Source: Monosporascus cannonballus
Taxonomy: Eukaryota; Ascomycota; Sordariomycetes; Xylariales
NCBI GenBank assembly: GCA_004154925.1
Contig: QJNS01000225.1
Span: 1 to 64,000 of the forward strand
DNA length: 64,000 nt
Direction: 5' to 3'
The translations under genes and the position numbers were made by a program. Every line of letters starts with the position of its first letter. Position 1 is the first letter of the stretch. Below the pieces are notes generated by a model. The model was given only the letters and a program-made list of their open reading frames with translations. It searched no databases and was not told the DNA's origin. Below, piece by piece: positions 12,761-24,604 of this stretch.

Positions 12761-15700
12761 ATAATTTTACTAAATATAAGTAATGTTTTTTCAACCTAAC
12801 GTTCATTTTCTAAATTCAAGTATTTTACACATCAGGATTATTATTAGAATTATTTTACTTGTTTATTTTTAAATCGGTTTCGATACTGGAAATAAGTTTT
12901 ATTAATTAAGAAAAAGTCCGCCTACCTTTTTCGCTATATATTGAATAAAAATAAAGACGATAAAAATTTATTCAATATTTTAAAACCGTATCTTTATTTT
13001 ATAAATCGATAAATAAATTATCTGTTAGGTTTTTTAATAAGATCTCGATTAATATCTCAATTAAGCTTTTAATTAAATTATTAATTAAGTTATTAACGAA
13101 ATATATTATTATATACTTTAGAACCTTTATTTTCGTCGTTGTTTTAATCGCTATTTTCGCAATTATCGTTATTAAAAGCGGAATTTAACAGGCGTTTCTA
13201 GGTTTCAGACATTTCTTTATTAAAAAATCGATATTAAAATTATTGTCCTAATATTGTTATAACATTTTAGGAAAGCATAAATAATAACTATTACATTATA
13301 ATAAGAAATATAATTGTAATATAAAATTGAAAAATATATTAAAATAATCCGGGTAAAAAAACTTAAAATAATAATAAAATAATTAAAAAATATTGCAAAT
13401 ACGTATAGATTAAAACGTACTATTATTAATTGTAGGTTATTTTTAAAAATCACTTACTTTATACGTAATTTACTGTACCTTTTTTCGTTTTTTGGTAGTA
13501 TTTATTATATTTAAATATATATATATAATCTTTATTTTAATTAGTATAAAAACCTTTTATATAACTTTTTAAATCTTACGTTAAAGTATTAATATAATTC
13601 AGAGATTATCAAACCTAAGCTATTATTTATATACTTATAACAATACGACAAACGAATGAAATTAAGTTAACTAGAATACTAATAAATATATTATCAACCT
13701 TTTTTCAATCCTATAATTCGGTAATTATAAACTTATCTAACAAAAAAATATTACTCTTTATATATATCTCAATTAATTTAAGATATCGGCTGATTTAAAA
13801 ACTAAATATACTAAAAAAACTTCAGATGATATAGTACAACTAAAACTAAAAACTCCAGCTAGACAAAGTTTTATAAAATAGTCTAATTAAAAAAAGTCTA
13901 ATCCTTAACGTAACTATAATACGAGATTATTTCATAATTATTTTATTAATTTTATTTAAATATTCTGTTGTAGAAAATCGAAAAATACTAAAAGAATATA
14001 CGAATTTAATTATCAACCGATTATCGTTTCGACAAATTATCCGTAATAGTTTTACAAACGAACCTGAAAAACTTATACGAATTTAATCAAATATTTTAAA
14101 AACGTTATAAAAAACTACAGAATACTTTTTAATTTTTTTATTCCAAACCAATAATCTTTATATAATTTATTATCGACGCGAAAAGTTTGAAATAAAAGAT
14201 ATTTATATTTTATAATAGATTTATATATATTAAAATATTTATATTCCGATCGTAGTAATATATAAACTAAAAAAGTTAAAAAATAATATACTCGATAAAT
14301 ATTACTTTTAAATAACCCGGGTTAATATATTTAAGTTATAATTATAACTTAAAACAAAAAATAACTTATCGTATTAAAATCGAAAAAGTAAAACCGCTCG
14401 AAAAGCACTCCTCGTTACTGTTACCATTATTGCTAAACGTAATAAAATAGAAACATAATAAATAAATAGTTTTAATATATGAAATAATAAAGAACTTAAT
14501 AACAAAACCTAAAGAGAAATATTAAATAAGACGCAAAAAAAGATACAAAAATCGTAAATATAAATATACGAAAATAAAAAAGATATAAACGAAATATAAA
14601 ATTATTATATTTAAAAAGCTTTAAATAGAAAAAAGATAAAATAACGTTAAGTAATTTAATACAAATTAAGTTTATAAATAGTTTCTTAATAAATTATAAT
14701 TTCGATTTTCAAATACAATATTATATTTTATAATTTTTAAATTGATTAATTTATATCCGACTTTTATTATAAGATTTATAAATTATTCTTTTGTATTTAT
14801 ATATTATTTTAAATGGTTATTATTTTAATATAATAACTTTATATATTATAAAAGAAACATGTTTTAAAATTCCTTTTATGTATTTAGTTATATTTAATAT
14901 ATGATATTTTTAAAAATTTATTGTTTAATTACTTTTTTTTTAATATATTAAAATTAAATTCCGCATATATTCTTTAGTTTTATTATTTCGTTAATATAAT
15001 AAGATTTAATATATAAATTCATTTTTCTTTAATTAACGATATGTACGTTTTTTATATAAAAAATATTTTCATTTATTCTATTATATGTTTTAAAACATGT
15101 AGTATTTACTTTAAAAGTTTCTATTTATTTTAAACGTCTTTATTATTTTCTGTATATTTAAAGTTTTTAAATTTATAAATAAATTAAATATAATTTTATT
15201 GAATTATATACGGCTCCGTTTCTATTATATATAATTGTATATTATTTTAATGTAGTATATAATAATTATTTTTCGATTTTTTTAAACAATTTGTAAATAT
15301 AACATTCAAACGAAAACGTTATAAAAACGATAAATTATTATATTAAAACTTTTATAAAAATAAAGCTCGTAAACCACTTATAAAGTTTTTACGAACTTAA
15401 TATAATATTAAAAAGGTTCGATATAACTTGAAACAAATTATTAAATATAAATTTATAAATTAAACACCATAACATTTTATTATAAACTTTGCGAAAATAA
15501 AACTATAAATATAAATAGTTTTGTAATAAATAAAGAATCATTAATATATACTATTTTATAAATATTTTAATTTAATATTATTAAAAGTAGTTGCGTATAA
15601 GAAAAATGTGTTTAATAAGTTAAAGTTAAATAGATAATTACAAAACATATTATTATTAATTTAAAAAACGAAAATTTCGATTATTGCGATATTAATAATA

Positions 15701-17379
15701 ATATTTTTAAAACTTATTATGCTAGAAGTACAGATATAAATAATATGTAATATTTAAATATATTATAATTATTTAAAAAAAACTTTAATTAAATATCTTT
15801 ATATAATTATTTATTAAGTATTTTATATTTGACGAATTAGAAAAATATATATTTGTAAATTATAATATTTATTACTTTTATAAATCGATTTTATAGAATA
15901 TAAGATTAATAAATATGAAATTATAATATATCAAGTAATTTTATTATTATTATTAATTATTTATTTAATACAAAGGTCAATATTTTACAAATAACGAATA
16001 TTTATCGAGCATTCTTTTATACAAAGCTAAAATTAATCTAATAATCGAAATCTAATTTATTAACCGATATAAAATTGTAAATTATAGTATTAAATACATT
16101 ATATATATTCTATTTTACATGTATTTAAATATGTTGATCTTTTTATAACAAATTGTTATAAACGTAAATAATTTAAATTTCGATATTTAAATTAAAAATA
16201 TTTGTAAAATAGGTTTTATTTTCCGATTTATAAATATTAATCATTTTATAACTGTTTTATTTATGATTTGTTAATAATATTTGAATCTTTTATATATTAT
16301 ATAAATATATTAAATCCTTAGTTTAAATTAGTTATTTTATATATTATACAAATACTATTATTTCGGTTATTTATTAAACAGTATACGCTTTTATTTATAA
16401 AAGTATATTAATTATAAAATTAATGTTCAACGAAGGTTTTATATATTCTTTATTTTTAATAAATTCCGGCTAATATATTATCTTGACCGGTATAACTTTT
16501 GCGATATCCTAAAATGGAAAAAGAATTCCCGTGTTTAGTTATAAAATAAGAAAACGCAACTTTATTCTTAATTTTCGTGGTACTAAATTAAGATAAATCG
16601 TATATTAAAAACGAAATTTGTCGTGATTAATTGAATTTAACCTTAACGTAATAAATTAATAAATTATGTCGTTAAGAAAATAATTTTAAAATAATGTAAG
16701 TTTTTAAAACTGTATTAATAAATACCTGATATACTGTAGATTTTTTAGTGCTTTTTTACTTTAAATTATCGGTTTTATTAATTTTCACGTTTTAAATTAG
16801 AAATCTTTTGTTCGATATATTTTTATAACGTATCGAAATATCGTTTTATTTCTTATAACATTAAATATAAGTTTATTAGAAAAGAACTTATTATTTATAA
16901 TTAATATATTATACGAAATTATAAGATAAAAGATATATAATAAAATTTTTTTAAATGTAATTAATCTTTCTTTTACGAAAATAATAATTATTAATTAATT
17001 ATCTAAATTTATAAATTATTTCAAAAATTATTTTTTATATTTAAAAATATATTTAAAAATGATTTACTAAAACATTAAGAATTTTAATTAGATTTGTATT
17101 ACTTTTTTATATTATATATAGTTTTACAAAAATTAAATTTGGTTTAAATGAAGTAAATTAAATCTTTTTAACGTTAAGTTATTAATTTTGATTTAAAAAA
17201 ACTTTTAATATTTATTACACAAATATAACGGCATAATTATTTTAAATTATTATAAATTATTATAATAATATTATTTAATTTATTTAATATATATTTTAAG
17301 TTTTAAGCCGAATCAAGTATTTTATGTAAATATTAAAACTTTTATAAATAATCTATAGATATTTTTATATTTCAAAAAA

Positions 17380-17510
17380 CTTTTACGATTACTCGATAGG
17401 TAATGTGAAATTCCTATGGGTAACCCGTAGGTATTTTTGAATTTTAGGGAAATTTTACGAGTGACCCGTAAGAATTCCGCGCTACCCACGAGACCCCACG
17501 GGTTCGTGGA
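17380..17510 (-). repeat. Right terminal inverted repeat, main part
   Basis: The inverse counterpart of the left end at 8541-8695, less RIP-damaged and containing CCTATGGGTAACCCGTAGG, a near-palindrome. It is cut by the Tc1-type insertion at 17511; the outermost 29 bp now lie at 26372-26400. Confidence 0.55.
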
Positions 17511-17512
17511 TA

Positions 17513-17556
17513 CAACTCATAGGGGTATTTTTTGTTAGTTACCTCCACCGCCCCAC
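17513..17556 (+). repeat. Left 44-bp TIR of Tc1-type element 1
   Basis: Inverse of 26326-26369 with 43 of 44 bases identical (T versus C at position 8). The TIRs are far better preserved than the element interior. Confidence 0.9.
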
Positions 17557-17636
17557 AAGATTCCCTGAATTATTAGTAAATATACTCCTATATAATTTAT
17601 ATGCAAAAATACCTCCATTATTTTCTCTGCTGTTTT

Positions 17637-18087
17637 TGTGACGAGCTAAGGATTTAACCAATTATTAAACCTTAGTCGTACGGGTTTATGTTGGCAGAAA
17701 TATTATAGGAATCTAAGTAATAGATATAGTAATCGTATTACATCTCGTAATACCAAACATGCCTTAAGTAACAATATCGTAATTACAAACGATTAATATT
17801 AATAAGTATTACAAACTAAAGCTATTTAAACTATAAAATTAATAAGCGTATATATATTTTTATAAATCTCGTTAAATCCCTTAAATCACTTCGGATCTGT
17901 ATCGAATAATTGCATAAATCTCGTTAAATCCTTTAGTTCATTTCGGATCTATATCGAATAACTGCATAGATCTCGTTAAATCTCTTAGATTATTTCGGAT
18001 CTATATTACGTAATTCCGACTCGCTTGGGCCTTGTTTTAGTTACTAAGTAACCGTTTTCGAAACTCTTTTTTAGTTAAGTTATAATA
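17637..18087 (-). repeat. Left (3') LTR of gypsy A
   Basis: 451 bp against 399 bp for its partner. The 52-bp difference equals one extra copy of an internal tandem unit. Confidence 0.9.
17863..18008 (+). repeat. 52-bp tandem repeats inside LTR
   Basis: Units begin at 17863, 17915 and 17967 with TAAATCTCGTTAAATC-type starts and CACTTCGGATCT-type middles; the third is partial. The partner LTR (24166-24564) has only two units. Confidence 0.85.
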
Positions 18088-18155
18088 CGATCTTTTCTTT
18101 CCCCAAATCTTACCCTCAAGATTTTTTTAAATAAGTTTTTTCTTTATTTATTATC

Positions 18156-18760
18156 ATGTCCGGCCGAATTATGAAAAATCGCAAATATATTAACCAAAAA
18201 GAAAAACGCGAAATTTTAACTTTTTTTGTTTTTAATTTTGATTTCGAAATTATGCCCTATATCTCTTATTTTCGTACTAATAATTCGTGTACCATATCGG
18301 ACGATATAATACGTTATTACAATAACTCCGATATTCCCCTTTTTTTCTTAAATAATATTAACAAAAAAATGGAACGTTTACGGTCAGAAAAATTTTCCGC
18401 CTGTTAATATTTTCGTAATATTCGTCAAGAATTATTAACCGTATTTCGTCGTTTAGACGAGGTATTATCCCATTTAAAACGCTTTCGTATTTAACAAGAT
18501 TCTTTTCGAAAAAAAAGTATAGAAATAATTAACCGGAATTTTTAATCCTTAAATAAGCTAAAAAAGCAGAAAATGGCCGATCGCCTAAAGGCAAAACGCA
18601 AACGTTTAAAAACCGAATTTCGCACTGCGCTTTCCGTTTAATCTTATTCTTCCGATTTTATTATAGACGTAAATTAGGACGCGATTATTTCCGATAGTTT
18701 TATCGTTATTAGTAAAAGTTTTTTAATAAGCGTTAAACGTTAATAAGATTTTTAACAGGT
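18156..18760 (+). pseudogene. Antisense extra ORF of gypsy A, zinc-cluster-like
   Basis: It starts with ATG (MSGRIMKNRKYINQKE) and is open for 83 codons, then continues with in-frame TAA/TAG to about 18760. Around EIMPYISYFRTNNSC the spacing is Y-X2-Y-X6-C-X8-Y. This matches the first half of a C-X2-C-X6-C-X8-C zinc cluster with tyrosine (TAT) codons where TGT would be expected. A Lys/Arg/Gln-rich helix-like tail follows (KKQKMADRLKAKRKRLKTEF). It lies on the strand opposite to Gag-Pol and next to the 3' LTR. The same ORF is seen in element B at 61157. Function is unknown; DNA binding is only suggested by the cysteine spacing. Confidence 0.6.
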
Positions 18761-18899
18761 TTTCAGATATTTTCGAAATCCGGGTGTTTTTTTTATTTAA
18801 TCAAATACTAGGTAAATCCGTTTTATTTTCGTATATTAAGGATTGTTTATTTCGTATACTTATTCATTTTTTTTATTTTTATATTGTTTTATATCGTAT

Positions 18900-21800
18900 G
18901 TATCTTAATTATATCTGCTATTAATTCCAATACAAAAACCTAAAAAATTAAATAAAATTTAACCTTTAGTAAAAGGTTTAATTGGTAATTATTTTTCAAC
19001 ATTTTTTTAATAATTTTATATGGACTAATATATTTAAAATCGAGATTTTTATTCTGTTTTTTTATTTGAACATTTTTGGTAATAAGAAAAATTATTTTTC
19101 CTTTTTCGAAAATTAATCTCTTTAACCTTTTTTAATTATAATACTTACTTATTTAATTTCATACGAATTCCAGTTCCGTTTTTATCGTTCAATATAACTA
19201 TCGTAACCGTTTTAACATAAGGATTATTTTAATATTAAATAAACCGCCGTTACGTACTTTTTTATAAATATTTAAAGTAAAATCAAAATTTGTATTTACC
19301 AGTATTATTTTAATGTTTTTAGAATAAGTAATATTATAAGTTAATTATGCAATTAATAATTTTTTAATCTAATTATTCTATTTGTAATTAATATAATATC
19401 GTAAATAAATTTTTAAAATTTAATTTGTTTGTTCCGTTTATTTATTTATTTAAAGTTTAAATACGCTGGATAATTTATAATTTAAGCCGATCTGTATTAT
19501 TAAACTCTGCCAAACCTTAAATACAAATATTAATTCTTTATTTAAAATAATTTCTATTAGTAATCCGTATATACTGAAAATATATTTAAAAAATATATAT
19601 ATATTATTTGTTCGGCGTTTATATCCTTATAATATAGTAAAAAAATAAAAAGAATTTCGTAAATCCATCGACGATTTCGAAAATGTTATCATAATGTATT
19701 CCCGTAACTGGATTTTCTGACATAGGAAATTTGGTAATAAAATCGAATATAATTAAATACAATAATCGTTTTACAATTAATAATAGCTGTAATTTCCTGT
19801 ATAGCTTATATCGTTAATTTTATTATAAAAAAGGAATATATATATATTAAAGCCGTTTTAAAGTTTTGTAAATCCTTGGATATTCGTATAATTAATATTC
19901 GTATATTTTTCGTATTACATCCTTTTAATATTGTTTTAAAATTTATATCTTATTTACTTTTTAGTTTTTTAGGAGATTATCGTTATGCCGTTAAATCTTC
20001 TAGTATATATCGAAAGGTACTACTCGAATTATCGTAATTTGTTATAAACGTAAATATTTTTTTTAATAATATCGAAAATTATATAATTAATTTTAATTAA
20101 TTTCTTTCCAAAATTTGGTTACTTACTTAAGATATTTGTTTTATTATTTTTTAACCCTTTTTATAGATAATAACGAAATCAAAGTTTGTTAATTTTTTAT
20201 ATATTTTAATTATTATCTTATAAGTTTCCTAGTTATAGTAAATTTGGTAAGATTTTAATAATCTGTATAAACTAATCTAGTACAAATTTGTTTTAAAAAA
20301 ATGCTTAAATTTTCGAAATACCATAATAATAACTATAAATTATTTATCTAAAATACCGTAATTAAGTTTGGTTTTTTTTTAGTTTATACGAAAAGAATAT
20401 AATAAGGTATAATTTGTCTTAATTATTTCGTTATCCGATTATTATGCTTAACGCGTAATTCGAAATATGGGTTTTTAATTTAACGGAGCGGTATAAATTA
20501 TATATAATTAATATTAATTTATTAATAATTATATTCTTAATATCTTAAAATACCGTTTCTGTATTTGGCATTTATTTAAATCTTTTTATAAGGTTTATTA
20601 AGTATATAATTATTTTGTTAAAGTTTCGAATAAATTTTCTATAATAATTAGCGAATTTAAAAAATACTTATATTTCTTTAATTATCGTTAATATGTATTA
20701 TTTTATAATTATAAGCATTTTTTTAGAGTTTATCCTAATATATTCTAGGATAATAATATATTTTAAATATTTTATTTCTTATTTATAAAATTTATCTTTT
20801 TACATTAATGAATAACTTTAAATTTTGTAAAATTTAAAAAACTTTATAAATATATTTTACGGATATCTTTTCTGTTTTTAAAAAAGTAAGTATATCGTTA
20901 AGATAACAAATAACGAAAATATCGAAATATTTTCGTAGTATATAATTTACTATTTATTAGAAAGTTACTAATATATTCGTAAATTTTATTAGTATAACCA
21001 AATACCTAAACACTCCGTATTTCGTTTTAAAAGTTATTTTTTATTTGTATTTTTGTTTTTAATTTTGATAAAGTTATATTTATTTTTAAAATCGAACGCG
21101 ATAAATTATTTAATTCCGTAAAGTTGGTTTTTGATTTCCGTAAATAAGGGTAATAATATTTGATCTTTAACCGTAATATTATTTAATTATCGATAATTAA
21201 CTACATATTGCAATTTTCTATTTTTTTAAATACGAAAAATATAAGGTATTTTATTAATAATTTCGAAAGTTAAATCCATTTTTTCTGTAATCAATCTTTA
21301 AAGTACTTTTTAAAAATACGCAATTAGTTTTCGCTGAAATTATAAATAAGGTAAAACTTCGTTAAAAGTCTTTCCTTAAAAATTATTTCATAATTTTATT
21401 TATTATATTCTAATAACTTCGTATCGAGCTTTTTCCTAGAAAGCTACTTATATTTATAGTATTATAATAGTACATTAATTAAATTTTCTAATTTTTTGAG
21501 CTATTTGTCTTATTATTCTAAATCGTTATTTAATTACTTTAATTTCGCTTTAATAATAATAATACGTTATATTTTCTTCTGATACCCGTTTTTTTTATGT
21601 TTTTTCCTTATAGGTAATAAGATTTTTATCGTATTTTTATGCTTGCAATCGTCGTTATTATCGATCGAATATTAAGATTTTAATTTCTTTTTTTTTCGTT
21701 TATTAACAAAGAATATAATAAATTTTATTTCACTAATTTTACCGTTAATTAAAACTTCGTATTAACTTATTTATAATAATCTTAAGATTATATCGTAATT

Positions 21801-24160
21801 CCTAAATAAAACGATATCGAAATTAACTATTTAATATTATTTTTTAATAAAAATCTCGAAATAATTAATTTCGCATATAATTTTTTCGTTATCGTAGGCA
21901 AATTCTTAACTTTCGGCATTTATGGTTATATAAGGTTTTAATTTATATCTCCATAATAATTTGAACTTATTAATTATATTTAATATAATATAATTCCCAC
22001 TTAAAGCTCTATAATCTATTATTACGGTATACCAATACGTTCCGATTCGTATATCTAAAGTAATAAGGTTATTAACATTTTTTATTATCGCATTTAAATC
22101 CTTTTTCAGAAATTCCCTTTAATTTCTTCAGGTTTTATTATTTTGCGGCTTTTTTATAAATAATGTTTTTTAATTTCTATTCAAATTCGTCGAACCTTAT
22201 TTATGTTTTTTCGTTTAATACGTTAAATTACTATATTTATCGTTATTGTCAGCGTACTTTTTCTTCGAATCGTATTAATTATTTTTAATTCTTTTATAAT
22301 TTTTTTCTTATCGAATAAATTGTTTTCTTATATTTACAAATGCATTTTATTATATGTCGTTTTCATTATTATTTTAAAAGTTTCCTATAAATTAACGTAT
22401 TTTTTCTTAATAATCTTTTTTTGTAAAGGTTTATAGTAAATACCAATTAAAAATAAAAATTCGTAATAATTTTTTGATAATGTTTTTTTACTGTACGCTA
22501 AATTCACCCTTTTTTCGTTTAATAGTTATACTATTAAAAATAACAAAAAAGGTTTTCTTACGGGTATTACTTTCTTTCGGGCTAACTTTTTACTTCGGCC
22601 AGCTATTAAATATTTTCTTGAATTATGATTCGAAAATATCGATATTATTATTTATCGTTTTTATTATTTTCGGTACGGTTTAAAAAATCGAATCTCTTAT
22701 AATACATACGAATTATTTGTACGTATATATATTATTTTCATTTTTCGTAATCGGGATATTCTCGTTATCGATAATATATAGTATGTATTTTGCCATATTA
22801 ATCGGATATTCCGAAATAAAATCTTTCTATTTAATTCTGATATTTGTATAATTATTCTTATAAGGTTTTTTATTATATTTGCAATATTTATTAAGCCAGC
22901 TTTTTAGCTTTTCGCATTTTTCGTTAAATTTCTTATCGTAATAATTTCTGCTAAACCTTTTGCCATAAGGGACCTGGCCTATATTTAAGCTGAATTATGT
23001 TAATAGATTTACTTCCGTTTTTTTGACTTTTTTTAGATTATCCTTCGAGCATTAATTTCCAATTATCTTAACGAGGTTTTTTAAGTACCTTATACTATAT
23101 TACCTTATATCCTATCTTGTTACAATTATAACATTTAATTTGGTTTTAATTCTTCTTATAAATAAGTTTTAATTCTATAAATCTTAATTTCGTATCGTAA
23201 AAAATGTTATTACGTTAAAAAAAGCAAATATTAACTATATATCGGGGTTTGCGATTATTTTTTCCTTTCGTACCTTTAATACATTATATGTATTATCGAT
23301 TATAAATTTTAATTGTTATAACCATATAATCCAACAAATAATTAGGCCGATCGAATTTAAAAAACTTTTTTTGGATTTTTTTTCAGGGCGTCGAAAAACT
23401 TAATTATTAATATTTTTTATTTTTAATTTAGTTTAACCGTTAGCTAAATTAATATATTACCGTAACTAAACATTAATTCCTTTTATTATAATTATTGAAT
23501 TTGCATTTCGGCCTTTATTTTTTCGTTTATTATTTCGAAAACTTTCGTTAATACTTATTCGAATTATTCGTAATCATTATAAATTCGTATTACCTTTAAG
23601 TTTCGCTTTTCGATTAACAAGGTAACGCATTTTCTTATAGCGGATTCAAATCAGATAACTATATTTCCGGTAAATCGTCCGATTACGAATTCGACTTATA
23701 TAATAAACGTAATAAGTCGAATGGGAAAATACTCGAAATATGCTCGGCATTAAATTAAGAACAATTATAATTTAATCGAGGTTCCGTCGAAAAATTCTGG
23801 CTTAGAAAATTTAAAAACCTTTCTTAATTCTTTAATAAAGTTTAATTAAATAACCTGGCTTATTCGAGGAAATTTCTTAATCTCAGAAACTTTTTTTTTC
23901 CTTAACCTTTTTAAGGGCGGCTTAAAAAATATTGTAAGATTGTTATTATTTTTTTCAAGCTAGAGAATATGTTCGTTTATGGCATCTAGTTGTCGAAGAA
24001 CTTCTTTACAAAAAAACAAGGTTTTTTTTCCTTTTCGAATTTAATTTTAATATCCGAATAATCAAAAATTTGATCAATAAGTTATTCGGATTACTTACTA
24101 TTAAATATAACGTTAATCAATATTATTTAGAATTTAACGGTATTACTAAACAAAAACTTA
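18900..24160 (-). pseudogene. Gag-Pol remnants of gypsy A
   Basis: From right to left on the minus strand: a zinc knuckle CYNCNKIG...(23092-23133), where the expected His and last Cys codons now read TAT and a CAG has become TAG. Next, reverse transcriptase motifs KLQYVVNYR.LNNITVKDQI (about 21160-21240), the equivalent of the usual VDYR.LN..T..D block. Then the catalytic motif reads YLND (20894-20905) instead of YLDD, an Asp-to-Asn change explained by GAC to AAC. Integrase should lie further left, but I could not read it with confidence. Stops are frequent, so no product is expected. Confidence 0.75.
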
Positions 24161-24165
24161 TAACG

Positions 24166-24564
24166 TATAACGAATTAAAAATTTAATTAATTATTAAACC
24201 TTAATCGTATAGATTTATATTAATAAAAATATCGTAAAAGTCTAAATAATAAATATAGTAATTATATTACATTTTATAATATTAAAAATACCTTAAATAA
24301 CGATATTATAATTACAAAACATTAATATTAATAAATATTATAAACTAAAACTATTTAAACTATAGAATTAATCAGTATATATATCTTTTTATAAATTCTG
24401 TTAAATCCTTTAAATTACTTCGAATCCATATCGGATTATTACATAAATTTCGTTAGATCCCTTAAATCACTTCGGATTTATGTTACGTAATTCCGACCCG
24501 CTTGGGTCCTGTTTTAGTTACCAAATAACCATTTCTAAAACCTGTTTTTGGTTAGGTTATAACA
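24166..24564 (-). repeat. Right (5') LTR of gypsy A
   Basis: 399 bp; aligns to 17637-18087 with differences that are nearly all transitions, apart from one missing 52-bp unit. Confidence 0.9.
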
Positions 24565-24604
24565 GTTTCCCACCATTCTCAAAGTACCACTTTATTCTAT
24601 CCTA

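Larger units (their letters stand above)
17637..24564 (-). mobile_element. Ty3/gypsy LTR retrotransposon A, complete but RIP-inactivated
   Basis: A 6928-bp element with LTRs at 17637-18087 and 24166-24564 and a target duplication GTTTT/GTTTC (17632-17636, 24565-24569; one transition). LTR ends are TGTGACG...ATAACA. Coding direction is minus: a Gag-type zinc knuckle at 23092-23133 lies upstream of reverse transcriptase at about 20890-21310, so the right LTR is the 5' LTR. Between pol and the 3' (left) LTR lies a plus-strand extra ORF. The element sits inside Tc1-type element 1. All reading frames are broken by RIP-type transitions. Confidence 0.9.

Noticed and set aside
18087..18760. Reading gypsy A as a plus-strand element with Gag at 18156
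   Set aside because: RT (20894-21310) and the zinc knuckle (23092-23133) are clearly on the minus strand, so the plus-strand ORF must be an antisense extra gene.
22474..22683. 69-codon plus-strand frame rich in Phe/Leu
   Set aside because: Antisense to pol of element A in AT-rich decayed sequence; membrane-like look is a by-product of T-rich codons.
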